From the NCBI RefSeq assembly GCF_008831285.2, contig NC_045141.1, positions 5,163,224 through 5,227,223 of the forward strand: 64,000 bases of DNA, read 5' to 3'. Position 1 is the stretch's first letter. Each line of letters starts with the position of its first letter. The notes under the pieces are model-generated. The model ran no database searches, had not been told where the DNA came from, and was given only the letters and a program-made list of their open reading frames with translations. Source of the stretch: Nymphaea colorata. Taxonomy: Eukaryota > Streptophyta > Magnoliopsida > Nymphaeales > Nymphaeaceae. The position numbers were made by a program, and so were the translations under genes. Positions 58,905-64,000 of the stretch are shown one piece after another.

Positions 58905-60480
58905 ATATGCAATGTTTGGACATGAAATGAAATTTGCATATTTGTAGTATGGTCCACATCCAGCGTACACTCGTTGCATACACAAAGCGGCAGACAAAGC
59001 TCTCTCTCATACTCTTGAATGTTGTACTTTTCACTATTAAATGTTTTTGTGTGCATATTTGTTCTTGAAATCATATTTTGAATCTCTCAGTTTCGTGTAG
59101 TTGTGAGACAAGACTTTCAAATTACTTAACATAAACTGGAATAAGTCAATAGTATGCATTGTTTGGGAAACTTTCCCAAGTTCTCATCCCGAACTTCCCT
59201 TTTCAGGTGATTGCAAATAAAAGGGCTGGCAATGTGGCTGGAGCATTCCTGAGATGGCCTTGTTATGCCAAAACCGGTCAATGATCTACCAGAATTTTAA
59301 GGACTAGAATCAGGAGAATTTTATGCCTTTTATTCTAAGATTTGACTCAGTTGGCTTGTTCAGTGTATCTTCTAAATAATAGTGGTTTGTTGTCAATATA
59401 GTTTGTAATGATGCTTAATAGTATACAAATTATGGATGTTCGAAAAATTATTTCCCTTTAACTAAATAATAGTGCATTATTTGTTGATGTAAATTTTTTT
59501 ATTTTTTCATGTTACGTGCCATCCTTCTCATTGCAGCTTTCGAAGTAGGTTTGTGAAAAAATAAAAAATAAAACCATGTTCCATCCATAGCATTTGAAGA
59601 TATGAAATGATCTTTAAATGCAGCAATCAAATCTAGACATACATATGCCTTGCATTACTGCAACAAGAACGTGATGTTCACATTGAACATGCATCCAAGA
59701 ATGCAACGTTTTGCAAAAAAATGGCTTTGACAAAATCAATAAAATTGAAGGATGAAATATGAGATGTTTTAAATGACACTAGAAAACGACTGAGTTACCT
59801 GTAAAATGTGGATCTGTACATGGGTAGGAAAGAAGGAAATCAATAAAGCTTACAAAGTGGGTCTTAAAATTTTGAACTCTCAGTGTGTTGGTTACTTATT
59901 TTGATGTTTACCGTATACATGTCATTTACTTGGACCATCTGATGTATGGAGTAGTTTGCGGTGAAATAATGCACGAATTAATTTAAGTTCTCCTTCCTAG
60001 ACATTATGCGGGGTATTATGTTCCATAAAAAAAACTGACTCTACAATTGTGATTTGCAACCAGTTCAGCAGATGATTTTTCTCCAATTTGGTTGAATGAA
60101 TTGTGAAATTTTGAACAGTATTATAAATTAAAAATCATATTTTTCTCAAAATGCAACATATTAAAACAGTGCATATATAACAAGTTCCAATTAGTGCCTC
60201 CATTTGGATCTGGTTGCAGCAACAGCTCGCTGGGGGTACGCTTCCTACCTTTATCATTTAGGGAGCAGGTTGTTTGCCCATGTTTTACAGTGAAAGAGAG
60301 TAATGCCCAAAGCGCCTCCATTTCATGTGAATTTTATTCTTAACGCAGCTAATAAGCTGAGTTTATTTCTATTGAGACAAACACTTGTAAATTTTTTTCT
60401 TCAAATCCGTGGGGCCTTTCTTTTCTTGCTGAGTGATTAGCTTGCATGGGGACACTGGAGAACAGATGAAAGAAAAATTA
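58905..60480. other. intergenic, no supported gene
   Basis: Unique AT-rich sequence on both strands. Short frames lack domains or splice context. No repeats of note. Confidence 0.45.
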
Positions 60481-60499
60481 CAGACAATTAGGAAAAGGG

Positions 60500-60640
60500 A
60501 GTCATTGACGGTGGCAAGCTTAACCCTTGTGGCAAACTTAACCCATGGAAAGCAAAAAAAATAAAAGATAAAATAAAGAGAAGAGTGAAATCCATGTGGC
60601 AAACTTAACCCATGTGGCAAACTTAACCCAAGGAAAGCCC
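60500..60640. repeat. short interspersed GGCAAACTTAACCCA repeat
   Basis: TGTGGCAAACTTAACCC or near variants occur about four times, at roughly 60515, 60532, 60595 and 60612, as two closely spaced pairs separated by an A-rich insert. It produces a repetitive minus-strand peptide of no significance. Confidence 0.75.
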
Positions 60641-60644
60641 TTTT

Positions 60645-62195
60645 AAAAGTAGAAATCATATCAAATATAAAAGTAAAATTTTGTATCACATATCTTATAA
60701 GGAAAGAAAAAAAAATGGTCAAAAGCTAAATGGGCTTACTGAACATTTTGTAAACTTCGAGTCACACAAAATAAGAGTTGTACCACTCACTCTTTTATCA
60801 CAAGTTGGAAGAATAGTTAGTGAGGATGTATTGTAGACTTAAGCCATACTTAGGCTGAAACCTTGTAAGTTAATATTTGGTTACGTCTCTCTCATTTACC
60901 TCCTATATTGTGACTTCGTAGCAAGGCTCTTTAAACCTATAATAGATATTAAAAGGAAAAGAAAAAGAGAATCAAGCAGGGTGTTGCAGTTGTGTAGCCT
61001 CCCCTGCTTTGCCTTACTTAAGAGGGAGAGAGTCTTTGTTCGGCTAAGGTTCAACTTGTGAATGGTGAAAGCCTTAGAATGAGGACAAATCGAGTGAGAA
61101 AAAGCCATGGGTTTGACCAGCAGAGTGCTGTTGGTGACCTCGCTAGTGGTTAGAGTCATAGTAGGATTCGCAAACAATAGATGGTCAGAGCATGGCCCCA
61201 CTTTCTTAATTCACCATTTAACCCTTAGAAAAATTAAAAGGAGGGAAAAGATGAGGGAAAATTAGGAAAATTGTGCCAATAAGGGGTGTTACACCTTTAT
61301 GAAATAATTTAGAACCCCTCCATACTTTTTACAAATGTTTTAAATAGGGCTGCAACCATGAAAGACCCCACTAATTTGTTGAACTTTTTAAATAACAGTT
61401 GTAGCTTTTTAAAACTTTTTAAGCAGCCTCAATTTTCTTAAAATAATTACATAAGGGGGTTTCCGGCCCCATTTTATACAAAATTGGAAACAAAAATATT
61501 TTATGTTCAAAACCAAGGTTCTTAGGTTTGAAAATCTATTCCATTTTGTCTATTTATTTGAAATTTCAAATGTGGGTTTGTAATAGACTTTTCCATTTAA
61601 AATTGAGTTCATGAGGAAATATTTTTTGATGCCTCCTTGACTTTTGTTAACTGTTAAAGAAAGTTCCCAAGCATGCATTTGTATGTGAAGTTTTTATATG
61701 TATTTGGTAGTATGTGTATAGCCAACAATGAATGGATTATTTGGCCTAGCCATGATATGGTCCGAGCTACTCAATTGGTCAAGGTGGCATGACTTCTAAC
61801 TTCATTGGTCAAGGTTATCCTTTTGTCCTAGGTTAATCAGGTTGAGTAGGGGTCAGTGCTCATTATCTAAGTCATTTTATTGTTTTGCAACTGAGTCTAT
61901 CTTCTATTTTTGAGCATGCCAATTGTTAGAAACACTTTCCAACTTCTTCACTTAAGGGCCAATTCCAATGTAACCCTTTCATTGATAAAAAAATAAAGAG
62001 ATAGTAATATAAAGGGACACACATAAAAGAGACAAAATTGGTTATCTCAAACAGCGCAAAAGAGCTCCTTACTTACCTAGGTTTGGTACCCAAGGGATTT
62101 TCCATTAGATTATGTTCCTTACGGCATCCAAATGCAACGTGTCTAAGGAGGTGTTGCTTCGAAGAAAGGAAAATCTCATGCTATGTGCATTCAAC
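60645..62195. other. intergenic, no supported gene
   Basis: Unique AT-rich DNA. A 101-codon minus-strand frame at 60896-61201 has no recognised domain, signal or splice partner. The rest shows nothing distinctive. Confidence 0.4.
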
Positions 62196-62199
62196 AAGG

Positions 62200-64000
62200 A
62201 CAAACCATATCCCATTTTCCCATGACTTTTCATGGTCGCATGAGGACAAGAATTGCTGATTGCATAATAAATGCCAATACCTCTAATATGGCCAAGGGTA
62301 TAGGCTTATGGACAAAGTCATCCAACAACACACCTCCTCCGTATGCTCAAACCATGAGGATCTGCCAATGACATTCATGATGTGCACCCATAATTTGCCA
62401 GTGATCTCCCAATTGATGTTAGCATCAGTGTCACAAAAGATGTTGTTTCTTAATTTCTCAAATATCCCCAAAGGTCATGGGTAGACTAATATGCTAGACA
62501 AGCTAAGACCATTTTACTATAGAGATCTGTTCCACCATCAATGGGTTGCCTCTTGGACACTTCTTCATTTTGGGATGTTTACATCAAACTTATGCCCAAG
62601 TACCTTCACCATTTCTTTGCACATCAATAGTGGATAAAGACATGATCTTCTGTTTCAATTTGTCTATCATAGATCACACATTGGTTGGCTAAGGCATAGC
62701 CAACTCTTTGTGTTCTATCATAAGTCATTATATATACCTCCATAGCCAAAAAAGGTGCACCATTTAGCTCTAGAAATGGCAACATTCTTTCACATTATAA
62801 GTTTACTTTTGTCTAATACCTTGTGAAGACAATTCACTTCATAGGTGCCTGGCTGTTGGACCGTTGCTACTTATTTGTCTCCCATGATCAAGATGTCCTT
62901 GTCATAAAGGAAACTAGTATGCTGAATGGCATATGAAATCCAATGTGAGTTCAATTTTGACTAGTCTCTTGTTTGTGAATACTGTTCATCTCATAAAGGG
63001 AGGCCTCTAGGATCAAGTTGTTAAAGAGAAAGTTTTTATTATAAATATGGTATTCTACTATGCCCAATCCCAACTCTTTGACGATAAATGGGTGGTCTTG
63101 CTATTATCCACCATCCATTGAATCAGATGATTAATGTCATTCCAACCCCACAAGATGCTTTTGCATAATCAGGAACACTGGGACTTTACATGACACGTCA
63201 ACATACTATCAGTCTTTAAACATTTGTTTCGCACAATCAATGCCCACAACAAGCTTGTTGTTCTTGCCTAGAAGAGCAAAAAGATCATGTGTGCTTTGTA
63301 TCCGAAATGTGAATTTCAAACTGGAACACTGGCTTCCTCTAGAGGGTAACATAGGTCTTTTAGCTGATGAGGGGCTTTTTTTTGTTCTCAATGTCAGCCT
63401 ATAGAAAATGACAGCACAATCTTTCAACCATTACCATAATAGACCTGGCCAGTCAGAAAGCTATCATCTAGTAGCTGATGATTTGATTCAAAGCATAACA
63501 ATTAAATATTGTATATCAGAGTATCAAAGGATTTTTTTTTTCATCCTACTTTTCTCCACTTTCCAATTCTCTAAGGATATTTCAAACTTCTCCCACTCTA
63601 TTTTATCGCCCTACAAAAAATCATTGCACCTACATAAAAGATACCTAGAATATTTGCCTAAACCCCTCTGAATTTAGAAAATTTGATTTTCATATTGAGA
63701 GCCGACCATTCGAGCCTACGCAAAAGAAAAAAAATTGAACCACAACTGTGAAAAAGATAGAAGGAGAGGGGATCTCCCTGATAAAGCCCCCTCTGACTAT
63801 AAAAAAAATAAGAAATAAAAAAAATTAAAAAAAAAAAACTTCATTTCTTCCGTTAATAATGAGAGCATATGAATTTGTTTCTTCACATGTCATTACCTTA
63901 GAAACCCAATTATCACAAAAACCAAGGTGGTGTAGGGCTTTCCTAATGAAGTTTCATTTAACTTTGTCATACACCTTTGACATATCATGGTTCAGAAGCA
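62200..64000 (-). pseudogene. L1-type LINE ORF2 pseudogene, 5' part beyond window
   Basis: Non-LTR retrotransposon reverse transcriptase, entering at the right edge. Minus-strand motifs in order are MSKVYDKVKWNFIRKALHHL (near 63980, the DMSKAYDRVEW block), ALIINGRNE, RGLYQGDPLS (about 63800-63771, consensus RGLRQGDPLSP), a FLWGDK-like stretch with L.GDKIEWEKF (about 63620), and a C-terminal zf-RVT part with TNQCVIYDRQIETEDHVFIH (about 62700-62640; consensus CxxC...ETxDHLFxxC). The YxDD-containing stretch between RGLYQGDPLS and GDK appears deleted or unrecognisable. Many stops and frameshifts. The left end is approximate. Same superfamily as 46260-46745 but opposite strand. Confidence 0.75.

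Noticed and set aside
60896-61201. A 101-codon minus-strand frame
   Set aside because: No domain, signal, splice or promoter evidence; plausible by chance in this length of DNA.
1-64000. CRISPR arrays, bacterial operons, ribosome binding sites
   Set aside because: The repeats are transposons and microsatellites; gene structure and introns are those of a plant nuclear genome.
1-64000. Plastid or mitochondrial DNA insertions
   Set aside because: No recognisable organelle gene or rRNA stretch was seen on either strand; the Clp fragment has nuclear-type introns and splice sites.

Overview
This is AT-rich nuclear DNA from a plant, most likely a flowering plant. The evidence is split genes with GT-AG introns, leucine-rich-repeat receptor kinases (LRR-RLKs) of the non-RD, XA21/FLS2/EFR-like type, Copia and L1-type retroelements with plant features, CACTA and hAT-like ends, and long TA, CT and CA microsatellites. 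The species cannot be named from the sequence. I found no intact, clearly functional protein gene. The window is a decayed receptor-kinase cluster (left two thirds) followed by a transposon-rich region (right third). A 100-base N run at 45071-45170 marks an assembly gap.

Left part (1-41.5 kb). Three related LRR-RLK pseudogenes lie on the minus strand: copy 1 (4693-9393), copy 2 (20376-25319) and copy 3 (about 31985-35473). Each has a long first exon (signal peptide, LRRs, transmembrane segment, most of the kinase), one intron at a conserved place in the activation segment, and a short second exon with the kinase C-lobe. All three carry stops, frameshifts or deletions. Copies 1 and 2 sit in a tandem segmental duplication (about 1.1-11.1 kb and 15.6-27.6 kb) that also carries a large LTR-like repeat (family X), a Copia polymerase relic, the upstream region and a CACTA terminus. 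They share two nonsense positions that copy 3 lacks, so the unit probably duplicated after the gene had died. The upstream (promoter-side) segment also exists without a gene: once inverted at 11.2-12.0 kb, facing the copy 1 upstream region, and once at 39.1-39.3 kb. A mosaic repeat (family R: CACTA end, hAT-like MITE, flanks) occurs at 0.2-1.1, 27.8-28.8 and 37.8-39.0 kb. Segments 35.9-37.8 and 39.3-41.5 kb are also diverged duplicates.

Right part (41.5-64 kb). It holds a CACTA end; an LTR-like segment running into the gap; an L1-type LINE fragment (46.3-46.7 kb, plus); a two-exon fragment matching the C-terminal end of ClpP/ClpR-family proteins (49.8-50.4 kb, minus); a broken Copia element with primer binding site, gag, integrase, reverse transcriptase and RNase H (51.2-54.5 kb, plus) joined directly to a third family X copy (54.5-57.2 kb); two minus-strand primer-binding-site-like sequences (57.6 and 57.9 kb); a short piggyBac-like transposase relic next to a TTATCTCA-rich degenerate array (58.3-58.9 kb); and an L1-type LINE on the minus strand leaving the window at the right edge.

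Nothing here works as a pathway. The picture is birth, death and reshuffling of an immune-receptor-type locus by segmental duplication and transposon insertion. The items most worth following are the head-to-head duplicated RLK upstream regions (a possible hairpin or small-RNA source), the shared stop codons, the substituted DFG aspartate in two kinase copies, the piggyBac-like relic and the ClpR-like fragment.
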